NCBI RefSeq assembly: GCF_027595985.1
Contig: NC_073303.1
Span: 28,047,847-28,111,846, forward strand
Origin: Sorex araneus
Lineage: Eukaryota; Chordata; Mammalia; Eulipotyphla; Soricidae
Direction: 5' to 3'
Length of the DNA stretch: 64,000 nucleotides
A program made the translations under genes and the position numbers. Each line of letters begins with the position of its first letter. The stretch's first letter is position 1. This document shows positions 22,860-34,577 of the stretch, piece after piece. Below the pieces are notes generated by a model that was not told where the DNA came from, did not search any database, and worked only from the letters and a program-made list of their open reading frames with translations.

Positions 22860-23985
22860 AATAGTAAACTACAGAATCAGTGAGCTTGAAGATGAGGTGC
22901 AGGAAACATCTAGACAACAACAGAAGATGGAAAAAGACCTCAATGTAGTTCAAGGTTGTTCAAGAGAACTATGGGATAACTTAAAGAGGAACAACATTAG
23001 AACAGTCATTAGAGTCCCTGAGGGACAGGGAGGCAATCCCAATGAGGTAGTAACGGTTAAAGATATCAAAACTGAAAAGTTTACAACACTGGAGAATGCA
23101 GACATTCAGATCCAAGAAGCCTGAAGGGTACTAGTTAAAAGAGAACCCAATAAAAATACCTCATTATTGATAGAGATACAATATTGAAAACAGTAAGAAC
23201 AAAGAAGGAAATTATATACAAAGGAGCATCCCTTGCATTTATAGCAGACCTGCAGTCAATGGTGGGATATAGCTAAAAAAAACTTAATGAATTGAAGGCC
23301 TTACTAAGAATACTTTACCCAGCTAGACTCTCATTCAGATTTGAAGGAATGATACAGAACTTCATGGATAAACAACAGTTCAGGAACTTTATAGATCAAA
23401 AGCAAGCCTTAAAAAAAGAACTAAAGGGGCTACTGTAAGACAAGACAAATCCCACAAACACAACAGATTTCTACAGAAAGATGGCACAAAACCCCTGAAC
23501 AATAATATCTCTCAATGTCAATGGACTAAATGCATCAATTAACAGACAAGTGATGCAAATGGATTTAAAAAATTGAATTCAACATTCTGCTGCCTACAAG
23601 AAACACATTTGAACAGTCAGAGCAAACACAGACTCATAGTCAAAGGCTGAAAAACAATTCTTTAAGCAAACAATTCAAAAAGTACAAAATAGCCATACTA
23701 GCATCTGATGACATAGATATCAGGTTGAAAAAAGTTATAAGACCATCTCTTAATAATCAAGTCATATGTATGTCAGGAAGAAATTATATTCCTAAACACG
23801 TACGCACCCAATGTGGGGCTAGCAAAATAGTTAAAACAACTGCTAATAGACATCAAAGAGGATACTGGCAGCAACACAGTATGAGTTGGAGATTTCAACA
23901 CAACCTTGTAACCACTTGATAAGTCACAGAGACTAAAACTTAGCCACCCTTCAATGCTGCAGGCCCACGATTTATTGTATATTCT
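22860..23985 (+). mobile_element. L1 fragment: ORF1 part to ORF2 start
   Basis: The ORF1-like frame at 22897-23124 contains LWDNLKRNNIRTVIRVPEG, the conserved RRM region of L1 ORF1. Near 23510 the plus strand reads like the ORF2 start (SLNVNGLNASI). Several stops and frameshifts interrupt it. Confidence 0.85.
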
Positions 23986-23999
23986 TGTTACCACTAAAT

Positions 24000-24275
24000 A
24001 ACCTACTTCTCCCTCTGGGAGAAACTAGCAAATTACTGAGAGTTTCCTGCCCACATGGGACAGCCTAGCAAGCTTCCCAAGGTGTATTCATATGCTAAAG
24101 CCAGCAACAAGCTGGATCTCATTCTTCTGACCCTGAAAGAGCCTCCAATGTGGCATCATTGGGAAGGCTGAGTGGAGAGAGGCTTCTAAAATCTCAGGGG
24201 TAGGACGAATGGAGAGGTTACTGAGCCTGCTCTAGAAATCGATGATCAATGGGATTTTGTGATTCATGATTCGTG
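24000..24275 (+). repeat. Repeat C, 5'-truncated, with TSD
   Basis: Flanked by accactaaat at 23990-23999 and 24276-24285. The body reads gggagaaactagcaaattac and continues to the tail gcctgctctagaaatcgatg and ttgtgattcatgattcgtga. The plus-strand 3' end is non-poly(A), as for RTE-mobilised elements. Confidence 0.85.
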
Positions 24276-24734
24276 ACCACTAAATGACTGATAGATGGAA
24301 TGGTCAAAACATATTTCAGTAAAAGAAAAATTTTGAAAATTGTTGTAAATCATCATAGGAACATTAAGTCCTTTTCTGAGTTTCTTTAGCTATTGTTGCA
24401 AGTTAGTCTTTGTGTTAATGTTTTTCGTAGTGGAGATTAGTTGACTTCTACATTACATTCCCACCCAATCTGGTGTGCTCCTACCGGGGTGTATTGTAGA
24501 GTTTAGAGATGTCACTCCAGAAAATCCAAACTGTTTAATTGGGCAATCTGGCCCCAGAGGCATGGAGTGTGGGTGTGGCTTCCAGGGCTTCGGTTAGCTG
24601 GGAACATGGGCTGCCTTCCCAAGATCACACCAGAGGTCTCAGCCTGTACCGGGTATCCAAGAAATTTTTGTGGCTTGTTGATCTTGAAGAGACACTTTAT
24701 TTGTAGTTTATGTTCCTATCATTTTCTTAACATT
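24276..24734. other. Spacer, nothing recognised
   Basis: No gene or repeat identified. Confidence 0.35.
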
Positions 24735-24739
24735 TAGTT

Positions 24740-24790
24740 TTCTGGAGACAAGTGATGCTGCCCTATGTTCCATCTTCATTGGCCAGAAAA
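24740..24790 (+). promoter_or_regulatory. Weak X/Y-like module
   Basis: CTGGAGACAAGTGATGC (X-like) followed 33 nt after GAGACA by ATTGGCC (Y-like). The spacing is within 1 nt of the DQB promoter, but X2 is poor and no second CCAAT is present. Could be chance. Confidence 0.35.
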
Positions 24791-24939
24791 AATGTATTCA
24801 TCATCAAGTTTTTGCTTCACTTGAAACAAGATTTTGCAAATGCTCTGTCAATAAATTCTAATTTAGTTTATGCTCTCCGTGTAGATATGAGATATGAGAG
24901 TTTGAGTTGAGCCAAGCAAGGCAAGACTGCAAAGCCACT

Positions 24940-24945
24940 GAGTGT

Positions 24946-24986
<41 letters not shown>
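24940..24986. repeat. (TG)n microsatellite
   Basis: GTGTGT run with a few interruptions. Confidence 0.95.
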
Positions 24987-24990
<4 letters not shown>

Positions 24991-24994
24991 AGAT

Positions 24995-25475
24995 CTTAGA
25001 AGTCCACCTGGACATGGCCCTCCCAACGATGTTGCACTGGGGGCTCTTCAGGGTCATGGGAATGAGATCCAGCTTGCTACTGGATTTCGCATATAAATAC
25101 ACCATGGGAAGCATGCAAGGCTGTCCCATGTGGGCAGGAAATTCTCAGAAGACTGCCAGTTTCTCCTGAAAGGAGAAGCAGGCTAAAGATATTGTGCGGC
25201 CTCGTGCGGCCGCACGCTTCTGAGAGCTTGCTTTTAAGTCTCTGGATGTTGACCGTTGATGGGATTACACACACCTGGGTTCCTCTGCCGGTACCTTCCT
25301 GCATGAGGCCTGTCCGAATGTGTAGAGAGGAGCCTCCAGCATGACTGCAGTTAGGTTCCAGTGGTCTTCGGCCGCGGGGAGCTCTGCTTGGGGTGGGGAG
25401 GGAAGCTGGAGCCAATCCCCTCCAAGGGGCCCCGGGGAAGACAGCCAGGTGTGCGGGCAAGAGACTCTCTGCCCG
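24995..25475 (-). repeat. Repeat C, 3'-truncated
   Basis: Collinear with the 309-894 copy but lacks the RTE-like tail. Its GC-rich 5' end abuts a plus-strand SINE-B-type tail. Confidence 0.85.
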
Positions 25476-25575
25476 CCAAAAATAGTAACAACAAATCTCA
25501 CCACGGAGACATTACTGGTGCCCGCTCGAGCAAATCGATGAACAATGGGATGACAATGCTATAGTGCTATGAAAT
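25476..25575 (+). repeat. SINE-B tail segment fused to inverted repeat C
   Basis: aaaatagtaacaacaaatct then gcccgctcgagcaaatcgat and a gatgacaatgctat end, in plus orientation directly after minus-oriented repeat C. Confidence 0.75.
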
Positions 25576-25754
25576 ATGAACTGTAGAGACTCTTAATGAT
25601 TCTACAATTAATAACTAAACTTTGCTGTTGTTGTTGGTTTAGTATTTTCTCCTGTTGTAGAAAAGGAGCATGTCAGGGCTGTACTTGTTCTATTAGGAGA
25701 CATGGCACTCTCATGGGTAAAATCAGGATTATTTTTAGTTTTTTTTTTTTGCGG

Positions 25755-25920
25755 GGGGGAAGGCTTAATTACACTTGGTAGTGTTAAAGCTTACTCCTGG
25801 TTCTGTGCTCAGGGATCACTCATTGCGGGGCTGAGGGGATCATATGTAGTGCTGGGTATTAAACCTGGGTGGGCCTCCTTCAAGATGAGTGTCTTAACCC
25901 CTGTGCCATCTCTCTGGCCC
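25755..25920 (-). repeat. SINE-A
   Basis: Minus-strand copy ending in the reverse of the ggccagagagatggcaca head. Confidence 0.8.
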
Positions 25921-25924
25921 AATT

Positions 25925-26085
25925 TTAGTTTTTTGTTTTAGTCTAGGGGTCACATCCAATGGTTCTCACGAGTCACTACAAGTTCAGTGATTGGGGAAGC
26001 ACGTTGTGCTGAAGATTGAACCTGACATTCATACATGCAAGGCATGTGCTCCCAGCCTTATTTGTGCTGTCTCTGTAGCTCCTAC
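25925..26085 (-). repeat. SINE-A, diverged
   Basis: Second of four minus-strand copies in a row. It retains the tgcaaggcatgtgct tRNA-head segment. Confidence 0.6.
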
Positions 26086-26089
26086 TTTG

Positions 26090-26258
26090 ACATATTTGTT
26101 TGTTTGGGGGCCATACCCAATGACGGTCAGGGGCTACTACTGACTCTGTGCTCAGAAGTGATCCCTGGAAGTGCTCAGGGGACCATATATGGTGCTGGGG
26201 ATCAATTCAAGGCATGAAAGGCAAGTGCCTAAACTCCTCTACTAGCTCTTTGGTTACT
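26090..26258 (-). repeat. SINE-A
   Basis: Third minus-strand copy, with gggccatacccaatgacgg tail region and ctcaggggaccatat core. Confidence 0.75.
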
Positions 26259-26439
26259 CTATTGGTTGTCAACACTAAGACTTTCTTCCTAAATTTAGTG
26301 GAGTTTTGTCAATCAGGCTGGTGAACATGTGAAGACAGATTGCCAGACCCCTTCAGCCATAAGGATAATGATGATAACAACAGTGAAAGTTTGAATGTTT
26401 ACTATGTGTTAATTGATTTATATATATTAGAAACTTTTA

Positions 26440-26608
26440 TTTATTTGGCTTTTGACCACATTTGGACTTTGCTGGGCCACTTTGAGCACTGTGCTGAGGG
26501 ATTATTTTGGTGGTGCTCAGAGGCCCTGCAGTCCTTAGGTGTCAGACATGGGTGCCCTTCATGCAAAGCCTGTGCTCAGCCCTTTTGAACCATCTCTCTG
26601 AAGCCAGC
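26440..26608 (-). repeat. SINE-A, diverged
   Basis: Fourth minus-strand copy, ending in aaccatctctctgaagcc. Confidence 0.65.
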
Positions 26609-26609
26609 T

Positions 26610-27535
26610 ATTCACTTTTAAGCTTTTGATATGTTAATTAACTTAAATTATCTTTATAATATCACAAAGAAGACATACTGTTATAACTTCCCTTTTTCAT
26701 TTACAGAAGAGAACATGGTTTCGGATGTTATAATGCTAGTAAGATCTGAAACCAGAATTCAAACCTATGGAGATCAACTTCAGGGATAAACCAAAGGGGA
26801 TATTATGTGTATATCGGCACTGAACAATTGTCAAGCCACCATTGATTCTTGGCAACAAGTAATTGCAGAGGGGTCTGGTCACTTACAACTTTAACAGACT
26901 CTGGCTGGCAAGGGTTCTCTGGAGTGACCCTGAAGTGGGAAGTTGATTTTTTTCTTTTTTTGCAATTGACTGAGTTCTTCTCTCTGACTTCTTTGTGGTT
27001 GAGAAGAGTGCTTCCTTTTCTTTGTTCTTTATTTTTCTTTCCTGACACAACTCTTGATTGCTTCACACATGCATATGATGAACCCTCCTGCTCAGACCTA
27101 GATTTACTGCAATTTATCTGCAGGTTGTTCAACTAGATGACATAGTTTGGAGGCATGATCAGCTGAAGAGTCTGAAATTTTATTCCATCAGGCTTAATGA
27201 TTTTTATAGATTCAAAACTAAAATTATATTTTGTGTTGAGACTATTCATTAAGCAGGACTGAAGACTCGGGACTTCTATCCAGCCCCAGAACTTCCGACA
27301 CAGAGATTGCTATACTTTAACTACAGATTGACTTTTATTTTCCCTTAAAAGTTTCCTTTTGTGAGGAAAGATCATGAATCTCAGTAGTGGTCTTTACTCT
27401 TTGCTCACTTGAGTACCCTGAGGTTTGTAGGTACATCATTAAGGTTTATCGAATTGGTGGAATGCTCGTGTCTTCTTATGTGGTACAATATGATTATTCA
27501 GTTTCATGAGGTGAGTGTTTAAAAATAAAAACAAC
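26610..27535. other. Spacer, nothing recognised
   Basis: An approximately 109-codon minus-strand frame at 26803-27132 has low-complexity lysine-rich composition and no family match I recognise. I do not call it a gene. Confidence 0.35.
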
Positions 27536-27539
27536 TTAA

Positions 27540-27725
27540 GTCTGGAGAGATAGTACAGCAAGTAGGGAGCTTGCCTTGCATATGGCCGAGCTAGGCTCAG
27601 TCCCATATCCTATATGGTCCCCTGAGAACCACCAGGAATAATTGCTGAGTGTAGAGCCAGGAGTAAACCTCGAGTACAGCTGAGTAGCTGAGTATGCCCC
27701 CCCAAAACAAACAAACAAATGAAAC
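27540..27725 (+). repeat. SINE-A
   Basis: tctggagagatagtacagca head and an A-rich tail with AAACAAACAAAC. Confidence 0.8.
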
Positions 27726-27748
27726 CCCTCAAAAAACAACATGGAGGG

Positions 27749-27935
27749 GACTGGAGCAATAGCACAGCGGGTAGGGCGTTTGCCTTGCACGTGGCCGACC
27801 CGGGTTCAATTCCCAGCATCCCGTATGGTCCCCTGAGTGCCGCCAGGAGTGATTCCTGAGTGCAGAGCCAGGAGTAAGCCCTGTGCATCGCCAGGTGTGA
27901 CCCAAAAAGCAAAAAAAAAAAAAAAAAAAAAAAAC
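27749..27935 (+). repeat. SINE-A, near-consensus, with TSD
   Basis: Perfect A box tagcacagcgg, B box ggttcaattcc and gtgacccaaaaagc end with a long A-tail. Flanked by catggaggg at 27740-27748 and 27936-27944. Confidence 0.95.
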
Positions 27936-28224
27936 CATGGAGGGAAATGAAAAATATAAATGACAATGCTTATAAAAGATTTTAAAAGTAGGGTTGAGAG
28001 TTCAGTGGATGCTGAAAACTTTTTGGTCCTGGTTCTGTGTGGGACTATGAAGACTCCAGGAAAGAGAGAAAGAGAAACATGCACATATCCTGGCAGAGAA
28101 TGTTTTTGGTACAGGATCACTAGGGCAGGTACACTCAGAAATTCTACATAACGCTCCCTGTGCAGATGTGCCTTAGACAAATTTCACTGAACTGAAATCT
28201 GTCTGCTCCAATCATAATTGGGAA

Positions 28225-28290
28225 CTGTTTGACAGTTGTGTCTGCCAGAGACAAGTGACACTGCCTCCACTCCTTTTCCTTATTTGCTGG
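28225..28290 (+). promoter_or_regulatory. Weak X-box-like segment
   Basis: tgtctgccagagacaagtga resembles the DQB promoter (tgtctgcctagagacaaatg at 60.63 kb), and some upstream bases also align. The Y box has decayed to TTATTTGC. Likely a relic or chance similarity. Confidence 0.3.
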
Positions 28291-29030
28291 AAAATGAAGC
28301 ACTTACTGAGAAATCATGGTTACGTGAAAACTTGGCTAATTCAAGAATTTTTGTCATTGTCCTCTATTTTAAACCACAGCCCTAGTCTAATAACCACTTC
28401 CTCTGCACGGATGTGTATATACATATATGTACATGTATATATCAATGAATTATATATTTTTTCTGAGTTTTTAAATTTAGATAGTAATTTTAGACAGTAA
28501 TACAATATTTCTGGTCAATCTTCCAACAATACACACAAAGCTGAAGAACAAAAAAGTGAACTTTTTGGAAATTTATCAAGACTGCAAGTTCACACTCCTA
28601 ACTGAAGACAAAGTTTAATCATGTTGCATTTTACAAAACACTTTCTGGGTGTATGAATTCAGCATATTAGTAATGACATTACAGAGTGCCCTCCCACCAA
28701 AGGAAAAATATTAAAACAAATATATGAAAAATATAAAAACAAATAAATGAAATTGTTTGACATGATAATGACAATTTGCCTAGCTCTCTCCTCTTATTCA
28801 AAGATCTTCATGTTAACACTTTGCATCCCCAGTGGATAATGGATAAATTCTGAGAATTTTTCTGGAAACATCTCCATGACAGTATTCTATTCATTTCTAT
28901 TTTTAACATAGTATTCATAAATACGCATATACATTCAGTTGATCTAGGATTCATCCATACATATTAACTGAGAGGAATCGTTTTTAGTATTGTACTAGTT
29001 TCATTCAAGTAATACAGAGAAATGTTTTAA
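28291..29030. other. Spacer, nothing recognised
   Basis: AT-rich with no supported feature. Confidence 0.4.
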
Positions 29031-29047
29031 AAAAAATTCTAGTTCCC

Positions 29048-29245
29048 TGGTGCTGGAGCAATAGCACAGCGGGTAGGGCGTTTGCCTTGCACCCGCGTTA
29101 GAATTCCAGCATCCCATATGGTCCCCTGAGCACCGCCAGGGGTAATTCCTGAATGCATGAGCCAGGAATGACCCCTGCGCATTGCCGGGTGTGACCCAAA
29201 AAGCAAAAAAAAAAACCAAAAAAAAAAAAAACCAAAACAACAACA
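29048..29245 (+). repeat. SINE-A with head deletion, with TSD
   Basis: Flanked by aaaaaattctagttccc at 29031-29047 and 29246-29262. The B-box region is shortened (cttgcacccgcgttagaatt), removing part of the internal promoter. The end is gtgacccaaaaagc with a long A-tail. Confidence 0.93.
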
Positions 29246-29685
29246 AAAAAATTCTAGTTCCCTTTCTTTATTGGTGAAATTTTGTTAAATATATTACAGG
29301 TACTAATATTGTAACCCTAATATTACCTTCCATAATTACTTCTTTCTTACCTGTCAGTATTTCCTTGTCCGGTTACAACTTGACTCCTACACAGCTCCTT
29401 TATGCTATTGTTGGAATATGTATTACACATAACTGTCATTTGATTCCTTTGAGAATCCCCTATTTATGCATCTTTTCCTTTAGTGTGACCTCCTGGTTTA
29501 TAGAAAATTATCCTTTCTGTTTTTTTCCTCAATCTCTTCTATTCTCTGATAATCTCTCCTCTAACTCTTTTTAGACTTTGATTCAGAATGCTGTTGACTT
29601 TCTCCTCTATTTACACTCTGTAGGAGATGTTAGTCATCCCTGCTGTGAGCCTTGTTCCTTGCAGGAAAGAAAAGTCAGTCCTGGA
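29246..29685. other. Spacer, nothing recognised
   Basis: No gene or repeat unit supported. Confidence 0.35.
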
Positions 29686-29689
29686 CCTT

Positions 29690-30120
29690 ACCTAGACCTT
29701 TCAGGCACTTTACCTTTCTCTCAGAAAGGAATTTCAGGAGGAGCCGAGCAGTGAAGTAAAAAAGGGTTTCATTTGAAGTTATGAGGAAGAGGAGAGAGAA
29801 AGTGAAAAAGAGAGAGAGGGGGATGGGAGAGAGCAAAGGAGAGAGAGAGAGAGTGGAGGAGGGAAGCAGAGAGACAAACAATAGAAGACAAGAGAACATG
29901 GGCTTCTCCAGAGTGGAGAGAGAACCCCAGTACACATCACAGCATTAAAGCATGAAGTTATGAAATTACATTCCTCAAGAAAGGTAATATGGGTGACATG
30001 TGTATGGGCAACACGTCTAGTGCAGTTGACACGTGCCTATAGGCACCATATGCATGGACTCGAAACTATGTGCAAGGGGCAACACATGCTCATGCTTCTT
30101 TTGTTCAAGCTGGCATTTTG
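29690..30120 (-). repeat. LTR-like repeat copy
   Basis: Inverted relative to the 35.3-35.7 kb copy. It shares agaaaggaatttcaggag, gcagtgaagtaaaa, atgggcttctcc and cttttgttcaagctggc in the same order. A GA-rich tract at 29795-29880 lies inside. The LTR nature is inferred from the polyadenylation signal in the other copy. Confidence 0.5.
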
Positions 30121-31990
30121 AACATTCTCTCACCCCAGTTCACTGTCAAGGCAGAGTTTGGGGCAGTGGGTGGTCTTTTGATATTCTCCACCTGATTTTG
30201 GTTGCAGAGCTGGAGTTTCTCCTGTCAGCACGTCCACTCACCTCTCCTCTCAGGAAACCTTCTGCATTTGGCCTGGAATTTTGCATCTCAATGGATTTCT
30301 AGGCTCCTGAGATGGGTCCTTAGGACCCTCCATGCCTTTGGGCTGCTTCTGGTTTCAGACTCTGTTTCCCCCAAACCTTACATTAGCAGGGCCCTCCTAT
30401 CTTCCTGCCAGGAACAGCACTGAGGTTAGCAGGGTACATAGAAAACAACCTGCCTGGCTCTTCTGGGACCACTTATTATAAATTTTATTTTATCTATATA
30501 TTATTATTTATTCTTATATTTCTATTTATCTCATGCTTAGTTTATGTTTAGGTCAACAACTTTTTGCTCCTTCAATTTCTTCTATAATATGTTTTTTTTG
30601 CTGTCCAACTTTCCCTTTTGGTTTAGAAAAATCTACTCTTTCAGTAGCTTCATTTCCACAGGGCAGGGAAGAACTCATGTGGTAGATAATACAAGCATGA
30701 GCCCTGTTAATTCTGAAGTGCAGCTTGAAACTTTGTTTACAGCTTGTTTTCTTTATCTCCCAGGTCACTTTACACAAATGTAAACCTCTATCAGTGATTC
30801 TAACAGTAAGGGATCTTGGGTGGTCTAACACAATTCAGTGAATGAATTCTATTCAGCACCTAGCTATGTGTTACTGTTCCATCTTGCTTGGTTATCAGTG
30901 TGAGCTGTTTCCAATCCTGAGAAGAACAAAACACTTTTTGTATTCCTAATGATTTTTTTGGACTGAGTTGTTTTGTGACAATACCTATTGTGAAGAGACT
31001 GGTGATGTTTCTGTCTTTCCTTTTTCCAGAATGGTTTCTGGATGGATTCCCTGACTGATGCCTTTGTTAGTGATTGCAATGAGGTTAGATTCTTCCATGG
31101 CTAAAGCAGCTTTTCATTCCCCACTCCCCTATCAAATCCCTCCCACCCCCAGCCCCAGTATGTATGCCAAAATTGGTCTGGAAGAAGGATGCTATATTCT
31201 GGAGGGCCAGGCTTCTGACCAAATTTGATGAGACTCTGGCTTTGAAGAGAATGTTTCTTCCCTCTGGCAGCAAAGGGTTCCTTTCTTTCTTACAATGCAC
31301 AATAGACCATTGGGCAACCTTTCCTATACAGAACCATAGCTTCATGGTGTAGGGAGGCAGGAAGAAGAGACACATTTTGTCATGCTTTGGATAAGGTTCT
31401 CATTGCCTCAACAACAGTAAAACAGACACCCCTGAAGAAAAACAGGCCTAAATAACAAAACTCACTAGAACCCAAAAACCAAAACAGAGGCAGGTAGTCT
31501 GAGAATATTTGCTAATCTTTAGCCAGAGATTACTCTGATGGTTGTAATTCTTTCTGTATTTATTCAGTTGGGGGGGTGTTTATGTACACACACAAAAAAA
31601 TTACAAAGTTTCCAATTTTCACTAGTTAAGTCCCTACAATATAGTCAGAATGGTACTAAGCAATTTTGAGAAATAAGAGAAGATGAAAGTAGTAACCCCA
31701 TCCTCAAATTAGAGATATGTAATCTATTGTTCACTGTATAATAGACACATATAGGATATGTGTTTCTCAATTTAAAGTATTATTTCTTCAGGGAACTCTT
31801 CCCTGACCATTTTGCCTTATTAGCTTATTTTAATTTTCTTTGATTACTGTTCTCAAGTGCATACACCCACGTTAATCCTATCTAGTGACATTAATCCTCT
31901 ATCACAGCATTTTCAAATGGTTGGTGCAAGGACTCCCTCCTCTCCTCTCTTGCCTCCATTATCACATCTCCCTTTAAAAAGTGTCTCCAA
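30121..31990. other. Longest stretch without recognised repeat or gene
   Basis: About 1.9 kb with ordinary base composition. Frames here are short and antisense to one another. No class II exon signature (Ig-domain cysteine context, TM) was found. Possibly unique intergenic DNA or an old ERV. Confidence 0.35.
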
Positions 31991-31995
31991 TGGAA

Positions 31996-32176
31996 GGGCC
32001 AGAGAGATAGTACAGCAGGCAGGATGCTTGTTTTGCACACGACTGACTCAGGTTCAATCCTCAGTAGCCCCTATGGTCCCCCAAGTCCAGCCAGGATTGA
32101 TCCCTGAGCAGAGTTTGGAAGAAGCCCTGAGCACTGTTGAATGTGCCTCCACCAACATCCCCCCCCCAAAAAAAAA
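31996..32176 (+). repeat. SINE-A with TSD
   Basis: Flanked by ctccaatggaa at 31985-31995 and 32177-32187. gggccagagagatagtacag head. Confidence 0.9.
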
Positions 32177-32835
32177 CTCCAATGGAAAATATTCTTTTTT
32201 TAAACTGTCTCTCCATCTGCCCCACTTCCCTCACTGATTGAAATCACCACCCCCAGCTCTCACAAGCATCTTTTATTCATCTCCTTCTCTTCACAGACAA
32301 CTGAGGGAAACAGGACGCACCACATCTGCTTCCTTACATCTTGCTGGCTCTCCTGTTACCCCACAATCAACTTTCATTTAGTCCCCTCCCGGTCTGGCTC
32401 TTGTTACTCTAACACTCCCCTAACTGCTTTTCTGCCTCCATTTTTATGTCCCTGTAGTCCATCTTTTTACTTGAGATTCTTCTGTGAGCTGAACTGTGAA
32501 GTGGTTCATTATAGTTTCCTTACTCTCAGGCTGCACACTGGCCCCTGTTGGCTGCCCTTAGCTGAGGAGTGAAATATCTACCTCTCATTCTGTAAATTCA
32601 GCTTTTCCTCTCCTGCTTTACCACTCCTAAATTCTTTCCATGTCTTTTTTCTTTTCTATGTTAATGTTAAAAGTGGTTAACATTTTTATTAACCACTATA
32701 ATTTATAGTTTTATTCTAGTCACCGTGATTTATAGTATCAAAGTACTGTCAGCAGAGTTCTGTGGAAGGCAGCTGCATGTGGCCAGAGAGTTTCCTCATC
32801 TCAAACATCTTAAACCAAGGACAAATTGGCGTGTT
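32177..32835. other. Spacer, nothing recognised
   Basis: Pyrimidine-rich, with no supported gene. Confidence 0.35.
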
Positions 32836-32839
32836 TATT

Positions 32840-32985
32840 TTGTTTTGTGGCACACCTGTGGTGCTCAGGGATCATTCCTGGCGGGGGCTCGGGGACCATA
32901 GCTGGGCCCCGGGAAGAACCTGAGTCGGCCACATTCAAGGAAAGTGTCTACACCATCCCCCACTCCGTATTATTTGTCCTAAATT
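32840..32985 (-). repeat. SINE-A, diverged
   Basis: gtggtgctcagggatcattc core. The tRNA head is degraded. Confidence 0.7.
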
Positions 32986-34135
32986 TCCAGACCATCCTGA
33001 GGTGGCAGAGGCTGGATTAATAGGCAGTTTATTGTTCTCCTGGAGCTCAGAAGCGGCTTGTTGTAATCTACAAACCACACAGACTGAGCTAGATACCCTG
33101 TGTATGATCCCGTCCATGCCCTAGTCCTGTCATCAGTACAGGTGAGTCACAGACGAACTGGTGCACCCATATACTTGCTGTTTTATCGCTTACATTTTAA
33201 TTGATCTGACTTTGGACTGTGTCTGTAAGAACATTTTGCAAAATATTAAACTCAATTAATCTTTGATCCAGGCCCCTATCACTCCACTACAAACTGGCAG
33301 GAGATAGGAGGTCACAGTCCTCAGTAAGAGAGAGAGTCAGAGCTCAAGGTACAGCAGTGAGGACCTGGCAGTGTCCTGGCAGTGAGGACCTGGGAGACTG
33401 AAAGGAAAGAACAAAGAAGTTTATTACTTTCAAAGTTTGTTTTTTAGCTGATTCAACTGTATCGTTCCAGAAGTACATTGAACTTCCCGAAAGGGCCAGA
33501 AAGCCCATCATGGACTTAGTAACTGTGGCACTGTAATCCTGTTGTTCATCAATTTGCTTGAGCGGGCACTAGTAACATCTTTGTTGTAAACAAGAACAAT
33601 GGGCTGGGATCCTAAAGAGCTATTTAGTTAAAGATGATTGATTGGTTGCTTCATGGAATCGTGTTACAACCTCTTTCTCTAGCTTCTGTAACAATGTTTG
33701 CTTTGCTGCACTTCTTTGAATTTACCAGGCGTCAGGATGTGGACCTTGGTGGACAAAACAGGTTTTGCAGATGCTTCTGAAAGTGCTGGGGCACCAGGGT
33801 GAGAGTTTTCCTAAAAAAGGATAGTGCTTTTACATGAGGCTGCTGCTCTTGCCTAGCAGGACAGCTCGAGCCGGTGTCAATAGACTCCTCCAAATCCTAT
33901 TTTTTGCTCTCTGGTGGTCTTTTGATCACAAACGACAAGATTAGCCAGAACTGCAAGACCTGCAGAGTCGCCCTCCTCCGCTCTTAGAAAGTCCTTATCC
34001 TCTAGCGCTCCTTTAAAACTAGCAGATAGAAAAAATGAAAATTTTAGAGTACAAAGGCAAGGTGGGCGAAGCCCCTTAGCAACCGACCAAGGGATTCCAG
34101 CCCCAAGAGTTCAGAAATGCAACTTCGGTTTCGGT
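32986..34135. other. Spacer
   Basis: Only a short minus-strand SINE-B tail (about 33526-33590) is recognised. No gene seen. Confidence 0.4.
33526..33590 (-). repeat. SINE-B tail fragment
   Basis: The reverse complement of the RTE-type tail: caatttgcttgagcgggcac and adjacent bases. Confidence 0.75.
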
Positions 34136-34140
34136 CTCTA

Positions 34141-34154
34141 TCGCCATCTGGCGG
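34141..34154 (-). promoter_or_regulatory. CTCF-like motif
   Basis: The minus strand reads CCGCCAGATGGCGA. It agrees with the core consensus CCASYAGRKGGCRS except at position 3 and the last position. It lies in non-repeat sequence between the DQ genes. Occupancy is unknown. Confidence 0.45.
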
Positions 34155-34337
34155 TGATATGCCACATCATAGTCTCGGAACAATATTTCCAAAGATTTTG
34201 TAACTAATCCAAATCAAGTTTAGGAACATTAAATTTTTGAATTTTTCCCAAACGCAATGTTATTTGATGGATAATCTAGCGTCTTGACTGTCCCTTTTTG
34301 TGCATGAAAAGTCGGCTCGCTTCAGTTTGTTGCTGGT

Positions 34338-34475
34338 TTGGGCTGGAGAAATAGTACAGGGGGTTAGGACACTTCTCCTTGAATGTGACCAACTCAGGTT
34401 TATTCCAGGCCCACGAGCCCCACCAGGAATGACCCCCGAGCACCACAGGTGTGCGACAAAACATAATAAACGTAA
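34338..34475 (+). repeat. SINE-A, internally deleted
   Basis: tttgggctggagaaatagta head and a shortened body ending in aaaacataataaac. Confidence 0.75.
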
Positions 34476-34577
34476 TAAACACGCAAATTTGTTCTTGATT
34501 TGTTGAAGATGTTTAAGATGAGGAAACTCTCTGCCTTCATGCAGCTTCCTCCCTACCTTCTCCTTCCACAGAATTCT

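Noticed and set aside
26803-27132. 109-codon minus-strand frame
   Set aside because: Low-complexity Lys/Ser-rich translation in repeat-rich spacer, with no class II or other family similarity that I could see.
27749-27820. tRNA gene candidates at SINE heads
   Set aside because: A and B boxes are present, but the acceptor stem and 3' end of a tRNA are missing. These are SINE promoters.
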